Source: Rhizophlyctis rosea (lineage: Eukaryota > Chytridiomycota > Chytridiomycetes > Rhizophlyctidales > Rhizophlyctidaceae). Taken from it: a stretch of 64,000 bases of DNA. Location of the stretch: positions 1 to 64,000 of the forward strand of contig JADGJC010000158.1 of NCBI GenBank assembly GCA_027596075.1. The letters are read 5' to 3'. Positions 33,195-50,232 of this stretch are shown here, in pieces (position 1 is the first letter of the stretch; each line of letters starts with the position of its first letter). The notes beneath the pieces are model-generated. The model was not told where the DNA came from. It saw only the letters and a program-made list of their open reading frames with translations, and did not search any database. The translations under genes and the position numbers were made by a program.

Positions 33195-34978
33195 GAGTGC
33201 GCGGCTGACATTTTGGCTTGCATAGAATGGAGGTGGGGTTTGCGAAAATTCGATGGGCTTCACGGCAATGTTCGATTTGCAAATGCGAAGTTGGGAACCA
33301 TCCGCGAACGCGCGGCATCCGGCGATGTGCGCATTGGGAACGGTCCTCCGCATTTGGACCTCCGCACTCCTCCGCATGTGGAGAGACAGGAATTTAGGAA
33401 TCGGCCCGACAGCGAACCTTCCAAAAGCCGAAGATTCCAACCGCGCACCACTTCCATATTTGTCTGCTCTGACCAAATAAAAAGAGTCTTTTGAACTTGT
33501 TTGGCGGCAATGGCACCGAGTGGGAGGCTGAAATATCTCTGTTGAGCATTGTGACTTCTGTGGCGGCTTTCTGACTCTCCTTGTTCCTTGCGTCTGCAAA
33601 TCCGGAAGGACGAGCCCCTGAAATTCTTAGTCCCATTTTTGACGTCTTTGAGGAACATACCTGCGAATTCTGATGTGTCCCAGGACCTATTTTCGCCACG
33701 CGTAGCACCACATGCCTAGCGACACAAATGCACTGCCGATATGCTCGCTATGAGTGCGTCTTCTCTGTGGAGTGAAGGTATATGCTACACTTCACCGCCA
33801 AATCAGCAAGGTCATGGTGATGGCGCAACATGGAGGAAGGACACCGCAGGTCCCAACTAAATGCACGCGTGTAAAGGTGGTGCCAATCTGCATTCAAGAA
33901 CGGACCCCTTCTCCCCTTTGATGCAAACGTGGATATCCTCCCCGAGCTCAGAACTGCAGCTCCGGGACCCACCGCCCACTGATATATCATTGACAGGACT
34001 GGTGGACATCTACTGTTGTTTTGAAGACGGTCGTGTTCGTTCAGTTAAAAAAATGGTACGAATACGTTCAGCGTTGTAGGGATTATCAGCCAAGTTTCAG
34101 TTCTCACGTAGGACAGATACCTCCGAATGGATGACTGCAGGGCAAACTCATGCCTCTCAGGTCACATCGTCTCCGAGACAAGCTCAACAGTGTGTATGAG
34201 AACTTGGTGCGATGAGCAATTTGGAGATGACTAGTGGGATGTTAGTTTTCCCGCATGGGAAGAAGCGCAATCCAGCATGGGCAAAAGTCTGCAATCGTAT
34301 CCGAGTCTCTCAGCACCATTCAAGCCAGCCATGTCATCACAAGAGGCTACAGTGACGAAATGATGTTTACAGCGAAAGGCCCGGTAGTGAGAAGCCACAT
34401 ATGTTCAGCAATGTTAAACTTCTGGGGAATAGCACAAGCGTTCTCGTCCTCGGGGTTGGAAGAGTACCAGAGCGTGCCGTTCGGGACGGGGTCGCCCTCG
34501 TTTACGAGGAGGGTTGCTGAGGTGGGAATTGCGGTCATCGCCAGCAAGTCTTCACCAACATCAACGATCACGAAGGGGATACGTTCACTCCCTTATATCA
34601 GCCATTTCGACGGTAAGTCCACGTTGAGTTTCAATTGGGGAAACTGGGTAAGCTCAAAAACAGAAACAGATGAAGCTGGGGTGGGAAACTGATGGGCTGG
34701 AGGTGGGGTCAAAACATGCCGCAGGCGTTGTGTGCGTGGGCATTTTTTTACCCCACCACCAGCCCAAGGAAGGGTTTTGTTTATTGCCGTTCACTCTCCC
34801 AGCAGCAATAGGTGCTGCGCCATTTTCGTTTGATGTCAGATGCATAAGGAAACCTGGATGGAGCTTCATTGGGTTATATGAGTTCACTGATGCGACCACA
34901 AAAATATCGTAGTGTTAGATTTTGGTCCCTTTCTCATTTCAATGCTTTTCTGTCAACGACACATGATTAGTCGCCCGG
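33195..34978. other. Long upstream region of the xylanase gene, no certain gene
   Basis: Between the xylanase start and the TPR gene start lie 1.8 kb. The sequence TCCGCA recurs within 33345-33380 (CCTCCGCATTTGG, CTCCGCACTCC, TCCGCATGTGG) and could be a regulator site cluster. A minus-strand ORF at 34347-34571 (starting MIVDVGEDLLAMTAIPTSAT) has some coding character but no start context or homology that I recognise. Nothing else is supported. Confidence 0.35.
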
Positions 34979-36709
34979 ATGTCCCACATCCGCAGGACCT
35001 GTCTACGGTCCTTGAAGAAGCCGACCCTCCCATCTCCACCAAGCTCGATCCTCCGCCACAGACAACCACTCCGACCCTACACAACAATCAAAGACTACCA
35101 CTACCGCAAACGACCCCTCATTTTCCACCCTGTGTCTCTAACTCTCCTCACACTTCCACTTGTGGGAATTGCAGCTTGGTACTGGTACACCGCCAACCCT
35201 TACCCTCCCGAAGCTCGAAAAGCCCTACGACGCGCCTTGTTGGCGCATCACTATAAGGGGAATCCTGACGATGCGGAGAAGGATTACATATTGGGTATGT
35301 TGTGCAATAGGGTTGGAACTCCACGTTTCCCCGTTCTGACTCCTCTCTTCTTGTTTAGCCATTGATGAGTCTATCAAAGGTGCGGGTGGAAATTGATCTT
35401 CCCTCCTTAATTGTCAGATGCTCAACGCATCATTGCAGCCGGATTGCCAGAACATGGGGAGGAAGTGACGGGTATCTTTCTCCGATTGGCCGATCTGTAT
35501 GATAAACTAGGGCGGCATGAAGACGCTGTCGCGACCTACTGGCGGGGATTTGTCAATTTCGGTGGGCCCGCATTCAAGAACATGCCTGAAGTTTCGCAAT
35601 CAAATGATGCAATGAGGATGCGGAAAATTGTGGGCATTGCACAGAGGGTTGGCGACGTGTATAGGAGTAAAGGGGATGTGAAGTTGGCGGAGGAATATTA
35701 TGAGGTGAGAATGCGAAACGGTAGCTTGGGACTCTTATGACTAAATGAGGAGTGGGTAGCCATGCTAACCGGAGTGTACCCAAAACAGTGGTCAATAAAA
35801 ACCATAATGGGTCTATATGAGCCCCCACCCATCTTGCAGTCCTGGTCCATGCCCAGTGCAATATCTGACCAAGCGACAGAACTATCAGAATGGTCTACGC
35901 CAGATGAACCTTCTATAACAATTCCACCAACAGCCCCCAAACCACCACCCTCCACTCCAACCCTGACACAAGCACCATCATCACCCCCAGCACCCCAGTC
36001 AAAAGCAACACAAGAACTCCTCCCCGCCCCATGGGCAACTTCCCGTGATCTAGGCGCAAGCTTGGAACAACTTGCCGGCCTCTATCGCGAAACAAGGAGG
36101 AATGATCTGGCCATACCACGTGAGTAATCGCTAACCATCTGATTCCGGATCCATCGGCAATAATGCTTCCTCCCCTTCTCTGAATTAACAACCCTCCAAA
36201 CATCTCCTCCTAAGTTTACTTCCGGGCCCACCAACTCCTCCACCAAGACAGCGACATCTCCACCTCCGAACGTCTCTGCCATTCCGCAACAATAGGAAAT
36301 AATATTGCTGAATGCTTTGTTGGACTCGGGAGCAAGCATATTGAACACGGGCGGCATTGGGCCTTGAAAGCATTGCGGGATGCAGAAACGGCCAAGAAGG
36401 AAGGTGGGAGGAAAGGAGGATGTGAGGAGTGCTTAAGTGTTGTATCGCATAATTTGGGGATGATGGATGAGGTGAGGATTTGTCCTTCTGTGGGGAGTGG
36501 GGTTTGGTTGCCTTGTGTGTGGTGAGTGCAATTGATGGCGGTTTATATGGCTAATACTCTTTTCTCACTAGATGGCTGGCGATTATAAGGGTGCCATTAG
36601 GTATTATGTGAGATGTAGAGAAGTGGCGGCGGAGGTCAAGTTCGTGGACGGGGTGACGATGGGACGGGAGGGTTTGGTGCGTGCGAGGCAGTTGCAGAAA
36701 GAAGGATAG
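34979..36709 (+). CDS. Mitochondrial TPR protein, Mgr3-like
   Basis: The start is ATG 34979 (MSHIRRTCLRSLKKPTLPSP), a basic, Ser/Arg-rich presequence-like N-terminus. One membrane helix follows at about residue 52-70 (SLTLLTLPLVGIAAWYWYTA), then NPYPPEARKALRRALLAHHY, KGNPDDAEKDYI and TPR-like helices (IFLRLADLYDKLGRHEDAVA, IVGIAQRVGDVYRSKGDVKL, LEQLAGLYRETRRNDLAIP, AGDYKGAIRYYVRCREVAA). Six or so exons; the stop is at 36707-36709. The order presequence, single helix, TPR array matches yeast Mgr3, an adaptor of the inner-membrane i-AAA protease. A Pro-rich insert splits the TPR array. The family call is inferred from layout. Confidence 0.65.
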
Positions 36710-37010
36710 CCTGTACGAAAGATGTTTTTGGTTGAGATCCCGCAAAGACACAAGTCCTGAACTGTGCAGATCTGCATGGTTCCGACAAGTAATTTGATGT
36801 GACATCACCATCTGTTTTCAGCTGATGGAGTTGCATGGGCACAACTGCCAGTCCATTGAAAATCGAGGCTGTAGCTTGCTTTGTTGAAAAGAAGGGGTAA
36901 TGCATATGTATTTCGCCTCATCCCACACACCGGGATGAGAACTCGACGCGCTATCTATTTACACTAAAAAATATTGGCCCGACCGGATATCTCATCATAT
37001 CATTCAACGC
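36710..37010. other. Convergent 3' region, no gene seen
   Basis: These 301 bases lie between the stops of the TPR gene and the TB2/DP1 gene. No feature was found. Confidence 0.4.
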
Positions 37011-38434
<1,424 letters not shown>

Positions 38435-38647
38435 TCACAATCAACTTTATCCAGTCCTGATCTTTTGGCTCAAAACGGTCGGCTGTGCTGCGAGAGTTGG
38501 TGGACACATCTCTTCTCCGTCTTTCTCGCCCACAAGACAATCGAACTGATACGGAAGCACTTCCCAAGCAGATACCGGCGCGGCCACAACTCAAGGTAAT
38601 GCTTCGCCATACTTTTTGCTATTCCGCATTCAAGTTACTAAATCTGG

Positions 38648-38676
38648 GGAACGCGGAGTATCAATCTCCGCGTTCC
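38648..38676. repeat. Perfect 11-bp inverted repeat (hairpin)
   Basis: GGAACGCGGAG at 38648-38658 and CTCCGCGTTCC at 38666-38676 are exact reverse complements with a 7-nt loop. It may be a terminator-like or mobile GC-hairpin element. Confidence 0.85.
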
Positions 38677-38828
38677 TTTGCAAGCAGGTTACTGGTCAAA
38701 GTCGTCTCTCGGTTGTGTTTCGCTCCGCACAAGGGCGCTCCTCTCCCTTCGGGGTTGGGTTTCACTACGGTGCACAAGTCCAGAACTATTGCCTTAGGTT
38801 CAATATACCGTGGCATCGTATCCAGCAG

Positions 38829-39057
38829 CCTGCGGCCCTATGGGCGGGGTAACGGAGGGTCGAAATGGATCTCATAGTCTGCATACCCGGCGTGGCCATG
38901 GGTGGCCGTACTTTTTCCCTGCATTCTCAGCAACCTGCGGCCCTATGGGCGGGGTGACGAGGGTGTTTCAAGCCCAGCAACCTGCGGCCCTATGGGCGGG
39001 GTGACGGGTGGTTCGTTTCTTCTTCCTCTCCGCAACCTGCGGCCCTATGGGCGGGGT
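38829..39057 (+). repeat. Four copies of a 22-bp GC cluster
   Basis: The 22-bp core CCTGCGGCCCTATGGGCGGGGT plus GACG/AACG occurs at 38829-38850, 38934-38955, 38981-39002 and 39036-39057, identical each time. Each core contains a GCCC-TAT-GGGC hairpin. Spacing is irregular (105, 47, 55), so these are dispersed copies rather than a tandem array. GC clusters and double-hairpin elements of this kind are known from chytrid mitochondrial genomes. Confidence 0.85.
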
Positions 39058-39081
39058 GACGAGGGGGTTTGGCCTGGCCCT

Positions 39082-39148
39082 GCTCCGGTAGCTCAAGGTA
39101 GAGCAGCTGCTTCGGCAGTAGATGCTGGTTCAAATCCAGTCTGGGGTA
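39082..39148 (+). tRNA. tRNA-like gene of organelle type, shortened
   Basis: The sequence has a D arm (TAGCTCAAGGTAGAGC), a T arm with GCTGG-TTCAAAT-CCAGT, and an acceptor stem GCTCCGG/CTGGGGT that pairs at all seven positions with three G-T pairs. The anticodon arm is irregular. With the loop TTCGGCA the anticodon would be CGG (Pro), but the variable loop is then only 1 nt and the top pair fails; a TTC (Glu) reading is also possible. At 67 nt it is about five short, so it may be a degraded copy. The style is bacterial or mitochondrial rather than nuclear. Confidence 0.45.
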
Positions 39149-39426
39149 GTAATTATACACTTATACACGTCCTTCCTTGTACTCGGTAGCTACCGGCAAT
39201 GGTGGACAAATCATACTTTAGATACAAGTTGTAATTGCATCCAAAATGTTGAACACAAAACTATCGGTAATAAACGTAATTTCACGCACAGAACATGGCG
39301 ATGCTGCGCCGGTGAACAGTGCATAGTGCATGCACACAAAGCAGTCCGACTTCCACTTCTTCGACGGAAACAATGTTGCATTACATCTATGTACAACAAC
39401 CCCAGTCCCCAGTCCCACCTACAAAC

Positions 39427-42944
<3,518 letters not shown>

Positions 42945-43140
42945 GAGTTGCCGTCATCATGACTCATCGATGAGCAAATCCGCAGCGAGTTCCGGGCCTT
43001 GAGTTTGCGCCCTATTGAAGGGGTTCCAACTCTTTGCATCTCTGCACCTTTCCCAATTTCCATCCATTCTCACGGTAACTGTTGGGAAAGGTTTGCGAAC
43101 CATACAATATACAGTCAAAACAAGTCCGCAAAGTCCAGCC

Positions 43141-44221
43141 ATGTCGAACAGTGTCGTGGTGTGTATGCCCTGTCCCAGCGTCGCGTTCGCGACCTCTTGA
43201 GAAATGCCGGTTGTGGGTGCAAGTCCTGAATGCTAACCCCACATTCTGTTGACCACTCACAGCCCAACGTTTACAAATGGGTCATGGACGATGTGACGGA
43301 GAAAATGAAGGGACCCTTCGCCGAACACGGTGTAGGCGAGAATATCTTACAGGAACTCCTGCGGGTATGTTCTTGCCTTGACCTTGAGTAGTCTGCAGGC
43401 ATCTGAAGGCGGACCTCTTAACCTGGTATCTTGTTTAGTCTTGGGAAGACAAAATCTCACGCATGGCTGTTGCCAACTTCCCAACCCGCTACGAAGAACC
43501 CTATGCCTATGATGGAGCAGAGGACCTCTCTCCAAATGGAAACCAGTACGGCTATGACACCAATGAAGGTCTATCACCCTACGACGGTGGCTCCAGCTCG
43601 CAGAATGGCGGTGCCAATGGATACCGTCTTCCACAAAATGACGGTGCCAATGACGACGTCAATGAAGACGCCGTTCCAAATCCTTCCATGACAACACAGG
43701 TATGGTTCCATGGAACAAATACGGACCTACTTTCATTTATGCTGAGATGAAATGCAAACTCTCACCACAGCAAATCGACGAACTGATCCTACAAAAATGG
43801 AACAAAGCTCAATCCAAGAAAACCAGTATGTGCTCACATCTCATCCTATCCAAGAGGCAAAATTCTTCAACCGCCATACCTAACCTCATCCCATCAGAAA
43901 TCCCTCAACACGACGGCGCCGACGACGATGACGACGATGATGACGACGACGAAGTAGCTGAGGAGATTGGTTCCGACCTGGATGACGACGAGGAAGACGA
44001 CGAAGAAGCCGAGACGGAACACTTGATTCTTTGCCAGTACGAAAAGGTGAATAGGATCAAGAACAAGTGGAAGTGCACGCTGAAGGATGGCATCGTGAAT
44101 GTCAATGGAAAGGATTACTTGTTCAACCGGGTATGTCTTATTTCCGAGCATACTGTTTTGTGGTTTTCGCTGTGGGTTTTGATAAAGGATTTCGCAGGCG
44201 AACGGTGATTTCGAATGGTAA
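43141..44221 (+). CDS. TOA1: Transcription factor IIA large (alpha/beta) subunit
   Basis: The start is ATG 43141 (MSNSVV), with an intron to 43261. The next exon gives the N-terminal four-helix-bundle part (PNVYKWVMDDVTEKMKGPFA, GVGENILQELLR, then SWEDKISRMAVANFPTRYEE). A Gly/Asn/Ser-rich spacer follows, then a long acidic run (DDDDDD...DLDDDEEDDEEAE) and the C-terminal beta-barrel part (LILCQYEKVNRIKNKWKCTL, KDGIVNVNGKDYLFNR, ANGDFEW) that contacts TBP and DNA. The TAA ends at 44221. Length and order match TFIIA of fungi. It is head to head with the cullin gene, about 200 bases apart. Confidence 0.92.
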
Positions 44222-44629
44222 AAATGCCATACGACAGTATGGCCTGTCCATCCCGCCAGTTGCACTTTTTTTTTCATATTTCAGCTCCATATCATGCTGG
44301 GAATGTTTTGAAACATTTCCGCATGGTACAAATATAGCGTTACAGCATTACCAAAAAAGATGGGGCCCTTGTCGTTGTAGTATATCAAACCCTTTTTCGG
44401 CCGTCAAAAGCCTGTACATACTTATGTATAAAAAACCCACAAAAAATATATCCGGTGCACTACTTCGCAATTGTTGTGAAGTCAAAATCACATAAAATCG
44501 CAACTGATTTCGGTGTCATAGAAGTCAGGTCGTGCGCCACGTTGCCCTCTGGTCTGTGTGCAGTTTGTGGGTTATGGGGAGGAGGACACCGAGCCCTCTC
44601 TTACACCTGACAATACTAATGTATTTACA

Positions 44630-47600
44630 TCAAGGAACTCTCACATCCCCATTCTCCTCAAACCACTCACACATCCTCCTCATAAACCCCTCTCCTTCAC
44701 TCTCCGCACCATCCCCCTTCTTCCCCTTCCCCTGCTCCCTCCTCCACCTCCCCTCTCCTCGAATACACGCCATATCCCCAACAATAATACAACACTTCCT
44801 CGCCCTCGTTAACGCGACGTTCATCCGTCTACGGTCCGCCAAGAACCCGATATCGGACGTCGGGTTGGATCGTACAAGAGAGATAATGATACATTCTTTT
44901 TCGCGGCCTTGGAAGCCGTCGACTGTTGTTTGGGTGTGGAATGGAGATTACGATTGTCAGATTTTGACCTTTCATTGCCCTTCCTCACCTCAAAGACGAC
45001 AAAACAAAAGAGAAAAAGAGCATGAAACGCACCAGTCCCAATCTCAATCCCCTCCCACCGTTCCCTTAACGCCAACTTCAGCAACGCAACCTGTGCGCTA
45101 TACCCGCTGATCACACCAATATCTGCAACCTTCACGCCCTTCTCGACCAGCTTCTCCACCGTCTGAACAACAATCTCCACCTCAGACGGATTACATTTAC
45201 TGTCAACACTTAATTGCGCCGCCGACCCAGATGATGGCAACTCAGTTTGCTCCGTCATGTCTTGGTTGGAGGTGTCGATGAAGATTTGGGGGGTTGTGGT
45301 GTCCTCTTGGTGGGGAGTTTTAGATGCGTGACTGGAGTGATGATAGGGGGCGAATGGGTTGACCAACCATCTCGTTCCACGCCGTCAATGTCTGCAAGGA
45401 GCCAGTCTTTCACTCCTTCCCACGCAACCAGCTTCCCTTCGTACAATTCATTTGATGAAAACTCCATGATTTGTTGATTCTGAATGGAAATAGACGGGGG
45501 GTTAAAAAAATCATTCAAGGCATGATGGATAACTGGTGCAAAACTTAGACACACTTACCATGCGATACTGCACTTGCAACAGCGTTTTGATCGTGCTGCC
45601 GTAAATGTCGAGAAGGCGGTCGAATATGGTATACTCCAAGTTTGGCGCATTAGGTGTGATGGAAGCGAGTGCGGGTGGAGGTGGAGTTTTGTTCGAAGAC
45701 GTTACCCGTGTCGAAGATTTGACGGTTGGCTAATATGGTCGAGATTGTTGATGAACATTGTACACTGCAGAAGTCTACATAGAAATTCCCAAATCCGATA
45801 ATTACCGGCAACTGCAAATGATCCCCAGCCAACAACAACCTCGCCTTCCCCACACTCCCACTCATGACCCCCTTTCCTCTCGAAACAGCAACCCACGCCT
45901 CCCCCTCAGTCCCCTGCGCCGCCTCATCAATCAAAATCGTATCAAACTCCACCCCATTCAACAACCTTCCCCCCGCCGTCGTCAACGTCGCCAAAACAAC
46001 CTTCGCCTCCCTCACAACCCCCTCCGTAACACCCCGTTCCCTCGTCCGCAACTCCCTCCGCAAATGCTTGACGTCATCATAAAGTTTGCGCCTCTCACTG
46101 CGCATTTTGCATTTCGGGATCTTCCTAAGCGTGGCGTCAAGGTCGCGTCGGACATCAGCGACGACTTGGCCAGCGGAGCAGGTGGTGACGATGTAGTCGA
46201 GGGAGAAGGGGGTGATGGCGGGGAGAAGACGGGCGGGGTGGCCTAGGCGGACAACGGGGTATTGGTCTTTTGCGGTCATGGTGGGGGCTAAGCGGAGGAG
46301 AAGGTTGTCTGGAGTTTCGTATTACAAGATGATGCTCAGATGTCAGCGCGCGTTATAAGACAGATGAATTGACTTCATGCCGTACCATGTCCCACCCACC
46401 TACACTGATGTTGGATGGACCGCACACCAACACTTTTTCTCCTCTCTCAACGAGCTGTCTAATAATCTCCACGCACGTGTATGTCTTTCCCGTTCCTAGA
46501 TCACGAACCCCATCAGCACCCCTGGAATCACTTCAGCTCTCGACCATTCCATACCTGGCGGTCCATGCACGATTCCAACCTCCTGACTCCTCAACGCATG
46601 GCTAACAGCTTCCTTCTGGCTTTCGTTCAAAGTTTCATCAAAGAACTTCAGATCCGGTATAGGCTCGTCGAAGCCTGGCCGCTGACAGTTGAGGAGCACA
46701 TTGAGGAGTGCGGATGTTGGGTTGTGGTTTTTGCGGAGAAATTGGAGACTATCTGTGAGACTGGGGCAATAAATTGATGAATGAGCTGATGCGGGCAGTG
46801 TCCCACATGCAGCTGTGTTACGTACCGCTCGTATGTGATGTTGTTTGCTAGCTTTGATCTACAGCGGGTTTCAGCATCACAACACTTGAGATTGATCAGA
46901 TCAGAAGACCAATCTTCGTGTACTCACATTCGACACCTATCAGACAACTCATCAGGGAGGTCTATCTTTAATGCGATAGTAATGGTCTGATCTGTCACTT
47001 TCGAAACCTGTTCATCACGAACTTAGTTATCCCGCTCCTCAATGTCCTTGCACATATTACTTACCACACCCGACACTTTCCCCCACACTGCAGCCGCACC
47101 ATCGCTCTCTTTTTCTTTACTCTTTTTGGACTTTCCTCGATCACTCCCGGAAGATGTGGGCGGATCGATTGAAGCGATGTCTCCCACTCTGGAGAGGTGT
47201 GAGGTCGTCAATGATTGAGAGAGAATCTTGACATGGTGAAAATCATAGCCCATACCGAAACTTATGAGGTGGAAGCGGCACCATTCCTGGTGAAACATGC
47301 TCAATATCCACTAATCTAGCACATGCCATGAGAAATATGTGTGAGTGTCCGTACTTTGAAATGCTGCGTCAGTATTTGCTGCTCCTTACGTTTTGCCTCC
47401 TAGACCGGAGCGCACACCTGGCCAAAATACGAAGGTTCCTTGTCAGCTCGGTATGTTGAGGCTATGAGATCAATAGGGACCCTCACACACCCGCTATTCG
47501 GACATTGCTCAAAGCAATACCCCGTTTTTGGAGGTCCTGTTGTGAGCAGTTCTCGTAAAGGGAAGCTACTTCGGCCAATTCTGCATCCCGCTCTGTGTTG

Positions 47601-47659
47601 ACTAGTTGGCAGAGGCTGTCCATCCAATGTTCCAAGCGAACGCCTGTGTCGTCACCCAT
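44630..47659 (-). CDS. SF1B helicase, IGHMBP2/SMUBP2-like (Upf1-like family)
   Basis: The start is ATG 47659 ([20 protein letters not shown]) and the stop is at 44630. N-terminal beta-barrel 1B pieces ([10 protein letters not shown]) are followed by [20 protein letters not shown] and motif [20 protein letters not shown]; the P-loop is split by an intron. Then come VCGPSNISV (Ia), [14 protein letters not shown], motif II in [14 protein letters not shown] (DEAA), [12 protein letters not shown] (III), [20 protein letters not shown] (IV), [34 protein letters not shown] (V) and [20 protein letters not shown] (VI). It is a 5'-3' helicase on RNA or DNA. No R3H or AN1 zinc finger is seen downstream, so it resembles the shorter fungal members of the family. 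Confidence 0.88.
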
Positions 47660-48671
47660 ATTGACCTTGAAAGTGCCTGTGGGCTGCAAGGCAATCGGTT
47701 CGAAGTATGTACGGGAAGTTTGCAGATTGGTGGTTTGAAATATTTGAAACAGATGAAGCGATCGTGAATCAGGACAACCGCGTTTCACTGACCAACACCC
47801 ACTTCACCACCTTGTGTAACAGTCCAGTCACAGACATATGACAGGACCCCTATGGGGTTCAAACCCAACGAACTAACCCCTACGCAGGGTTGAGGTCTCG
47901 CCAGTGCCAGAGCAAGTCATAGCAATCTTAATGAACACGACCCAAGCATTATTTCACACGACGCGGAGGGAGTGAATCCCGCAAACCTCCGGTCCCCTAG
48001 GGGGCACGCCAGAGTGTGCAGGTATCGTGCATGGATGGGGCAGATGACATGGGTGTAAGTTCACAGGGACATGAATCCAGAGTGGGAAGCATGTTGTTGA
48101 GAAAAGCAGCATGCGGTGAAGCACATGAACAGCCGACCTGGCCTGCTTGCCGTAGACTTAGCACGATAGTACTAGTCCTGCTGCAAGGTTGAACCCTCGC
48201 GGGTATTGTGTGCCTGATCATCCATTCAGTGAGGCATGGTGCACCAAGCTTACAGAAGGGAAACGCAGTCCGTTCTCGATAGGGAGAACGCAAGTTTATA
48301 TTGCTGGTCAGTCTGGTTTTGTGTCCGAAGGAGACTCTGGACCCTCTCCAAGGACCCTGAGGATTCTCCCGAACGCGTGGCTTATAATGCGCAGTGATGA
48401 TGATGATGATGATGATGCGAATGTTGACCAGCATGACGCGTGTGTGTGGGGACTGGTGAGGGACCCCAAAAATTTCCATTTGCTCTCTCCACTCTCTCCA
48501 CTACTTATCTTCAGGGATTCGTTAACCTTGACTTTTTTGACCAGTACCCCACACTTACCTACAAACACCTCCCACAAACAACAACCCTCCCTTCCCTGAC
48601 ACCAATTGCGGGTGGTCAACTCTTTGCTCGTTGCATCACCTCCACCTACCCAGTTCCTACCCTTCCCTGCT
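47660..48671. other. Intergenic, no gene seen; TGA microsatellite
   Basis: No gene is supported. An (TGA)8 microsatellite lies at about 48395-48418. A small hairpin ACCCC-TAT-GGGGT occurs near 47850. As the flanking genes are divergent, both promoters should be here. Confidence 0.4.
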
Positions 48672-49959
48672 ATGGTCAGCTGGACAATAGTGCTCGCCTT
48701 CCTAGGCGGCGCCTGCTTGGCAATACAAGGCGGAATGAACGGCACGCTCAAAACAAAAGCTAACAACTCAACAACCTTCGCCGCAACATTCAGCTTCACC
48801 GTCGGTACTATCCCACTTCTCATATATTGGTTGGCAGAAACCAAAGGTCAAAAGCCATCAACAGAAGAACTGGCCACAGGTACTTCCCACTTCCCACCCG
48901 CCCTTTTCCCACCCGTCACCTAAACTACTGCCGTCATCCAGTACCATGGTGGGGCTTCATCGGTGGCGCCCTAGGCTGCTGGTTCATCGCCTCAACCGCA
49001 TACCTCGTCACCCGTCTAGGCGGCGCCATGGTCTTCGGTACAGCCGTCGCATCCCAAATGGCCATGGCCGTCATATTGGACGCATTTGCCCTCGTAGGTC
49101 TCATCAAACGTACCGCAACACCAGAACGCATAATCGGGCTCCTCATCAACATTCTGGGGGTGTTGTTCATCTCTGTTGATGTCGATGGCTGGATACGCAA
49201 GCGGGTCAAGGGGAGGAGATCTCAACGCCAGGATGCGAATGGAAGCAATACAGCGGTCGACACACAAAGTTCATGGGGTGTCGACAACAACACAAAAATC
49301 GAGATCGAGGACGTAGATGCACAACCACCGCCCTCCCCCCCAACCGCCCAATCCACATCCCTAACAACCCTTCCAAGCACCCAAACCCTCCTCCAACCTA
49401 CCCCTCCACCAACAAAACCCACCCGCAAACTGCCCCTAGACCCAACAATCATCTTCGCCGTCATAGCAGGGTGCTGCATCTCCATCCAAGCCGGCGTAAA
49501 CGGCACCCTAGGTCGCCATACCATCCCTTCCTTCGCATCATTCTACTCTTTTGCATCTGGCACAGCCATCCTGTATGTCTTCCTATTGGCGGACTTCAGG
49601 TGGGGGAAAGCAAAGGGGTTGAATGTAAGGAAGGCGTTGAAGGCAACACCGTGGTGGGCCTATTTGGGTGGTATTTGTGGTAAGCACTCATTGTTTTTGT
49701 TCGCATACGATAGGTAAGGGCTTCCAATGAAAACAATGCCACTTTCGCAGGTGCAATATACGTGATCATAGTAGTCGTCATCACACCTCAACTAGGCGCG
49801 GCCATTCTTCTGGGCGCCAGTGTATGTGCCCAAGTCATCACCGCGGTCATCATGGACCACTTTGCCCTCTTCAACCTACCCCACAAACGGGCCCGTCCCG
49901 GTCGTCTCTTCGGCGCATTGCTGATGATCTGTGGCGTCGTGCTAATTATCTTATATTAG
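48672..49959 (+). CDS. DMT-superfamily transporter, two YdcZ (DUF606) units
   Basis: Exons 48672-48879, 48942-49679 and 49751-49959 join in phase to 384 aa. Two homologous halves are visible. Half 1: FLGGACLAIQGGMNGTLK, WGFIGGALGCWFIASTAYLV, RLGGAMVFGTAVASQMAMAV, DAFALVGL, IIGLLINILGVLFISVD. Half 2: VIAGCCISIQAGVNGTLGRH, WWAYLGGICGAIYVIIVVVI, PQLGAAILLGASVCAQVITA, DHFALFNLP, FGALLMICGVVLIILY. Each half has five predicted helices. A soluble Pro/Ser/Thr-rich linker of about 90 residues joins them. YdcZ-type proteins are mainly known from bacteria as single or double units. The substrate is unknown. Confidence 0.8.
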
Positions 49960-50232
49960 TGTCCAGGGTTCCGGGCATTTTTGGTTGTAAGAGGTGTAGA
50001 TAGTCAAACACTTGCGAGAAGGCTAGAATGGCACTTTCCATTTGTACATATATTTTCACAAGTAGCACATCAACGCCAACCGTTCCGAGGAACGGAAGGG
50101 TCGCATCGTCTGTAGATATTTAGATGTCTAGCTAGACTAATTATAATGGCACTCTAATATAGACCACGGGAGGAGAAACCTATCTCTTTCCTTCATCTGA
50201 CAAGCGTATGGTATCTATATCAGTGAAAAGTG

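Noticed and set aside
34255..34692. 145-residue plus-strand ORF before the TPR gene
   Set aside because: No start context, no domain, and the opposite strand is about as open; not enough for a gene call.
43905..44277. Minus-strand Val/Ile-rich ORF that looks like a membrane protein
   Set aside because: It is antisense to the acidic GAC/GAT run of the TFIIA gene.
47845..47870. GGTTCAAACCC resembles a tRNA B box
   Set aside because: No A box, anticodon arm or acceptor stem upstream.
47997..48479. 160-residue minus-strand ORF
   Set aside because: It includes the TGA microsatellite read as poly-Ile and shows no domain; chance ORF.
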